NCBI GenBank assembly: GCA_913064755.1
Contig: CAJYBQ010000227.1
Location: forward strand, 1 to 6,080
DNA length: 6,080 bases
Reading direction: 5' to 3'
Origin: an uncultured Alphaproteobacteria bacterium
GTDB lineage: Bacteria > Pseudomonadota > Alphaproteobacteria > Minwuiales > Minwuiaceae
A program made the translations under genes and the position numbers. Numbering within the stretch: the first letter of the stretch is position 1; the number at the start of each line of letters is the position of its first letter. This document shows positions 5,745-6,080 of the stretch, one piece after another. The notes under the pieces are model-generated. The model was not told where the DNA came from. It worked only from the letters and a program-made list of their open reading frames with translations, and did no database searches.

Positions 5745-6080
5745 GTGGATACGCTGGTCGGAATGCGCACGTTCGCGGCGGTGGCCGCCCATGGGTCGTT
5801 CACCGAAGGGGCACGCCGACTGGGCATCAGTACCAAGCTGGCCAGCAAGTACGTCCGGCAGCTGGAGGAACGGCTTGGCGCCCAGTTGCTGCACCGCACC
5901 ACCCGCAGTGTCACCCTGACGGAGACGGGGCAGGCGTATCACGAGCGCTGCCGCCCGCTGCTGGACCAGTTCGCCGAACTGGAGGGGCTGGTGCAGGCGC
6001 GCCCGTCGGGACCCGCCGGCCCCATCCGCCACCCCCCCCCCACCGGCTCTCGCCGCCACCCGCCGGCCCGGGCCCCGCAC
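5745..6080 (+). CDS. LysR-family transcriptional regulator, N-terminal part, runs off the window
   Basis: The first 112 codons of a LysR-type regulator, normally about 300 aa, so the effector-binding domain is missing. From the GTG, the winged helix-turn-helix covers about residues 1-62: MRTFAAVAAHGSFTEGARRL (7-26), recognition-helix region ISTKLASKYVRQLEERLGAQ (28-47), then LLHRTTRSVTLTETG (48-62). The linker helix follows to about residue 83. It would bind DNA as a dimer or tetramer and respond to a small ligand, which is unknown here. It is divergent from the GST operon, the usual layout for a LysR and its target. From residue 96 the sequence no longer fits: after GPIR one expects something like ISAPTGFG, but it reads HPPPTGSRRHPP, with ten Cs at 6032-6041. 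The last ~60 bases are therefore probably erroneous. Confidence 0.92.
   Translation, partial: MDTLVGMRTFAAVAAHGSFTEGARRLGISTKLASKYVRQLEERLGAQLLHRTTRSVTLTETGQAYHERCRPLLDQFAELEGLVQARPSGPAGPIRHPPPTGSRRHPPARAPH

Noticed and set aside
5664..6080. A 138-codon minus-strand frame opposite the LysR gene
   Set aside because: It is open only because of GC-rich codon bias. The plus-strand LysR helix-turn-helix is unmistakable and the antisense product resembles nothing.

Overview
The window is GC-rich and densely coded. Its proteins look like those of an alphaproteobacterium, perhaps a Rhodospirillales/Acetobacteraceae-like one. That placement rests on codon usage and protein style only and is weak. Both ends cut the local context: base 1 lies just upstream of a metal-pump gene, and the last ~60 bases look like a low-quality contig end inside a LysR regulator.

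Left half (plus strand, 44-3121): a two-gene unit. The first gene is a P1B-type copper-exporting ATPase (CopA type). Its N-terminus carries a YHS domain and a Cys/Met-rich heavy-metal-binding motif in place of the usual HMA domains. Fifteen bases later, behind a strong Shine-Dalgarno sequence, comes a divergent relative of 3-methyladenine DNA glycosylase I (Tag) that lacks the family's zinc ligands and apparently its catalytic glutamate.

Right half (minus strand, 5596 down to 3187): three genes in one direction. In transcription order they are a glutathione S-transferase, a pyridoxamine-phosphate-oxidase-like flavoprotein, and a DUF1348 (NTF2-like/SnoaL-fold) protein. The flavoprotein is the main oddity. 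It looks like the N-terminal third of a three-part reductase (PNPOx-like domain, FAD/NAD reductase domain, C-terminal [2Fe-2S] ferredoxin domain). Recognisable scraps of the other two domains follow directly at 3677-3933, joined out of frame. The locus therefore appears to have lost its FAD-binding half and most of its ferredoxin domain through two internal deletions, and it also carries a frameshift at a run of seven G (seven C on the coding strand).

A LysR-family regulator (GTG start at 5745) is divergent from the glutathione S-transferase. The ~150-base space between them holds an AT-rich island with two inverted repeats, a plausible shared control region. A reasonable reading is a LysR-controlled redox or xenobiotic-response operon (GST, flavin reductase, DUF1348) beside a copper-efflux unit. 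I saw no RNA genes, insertion sequences, CRISPR arrays or phage genes.
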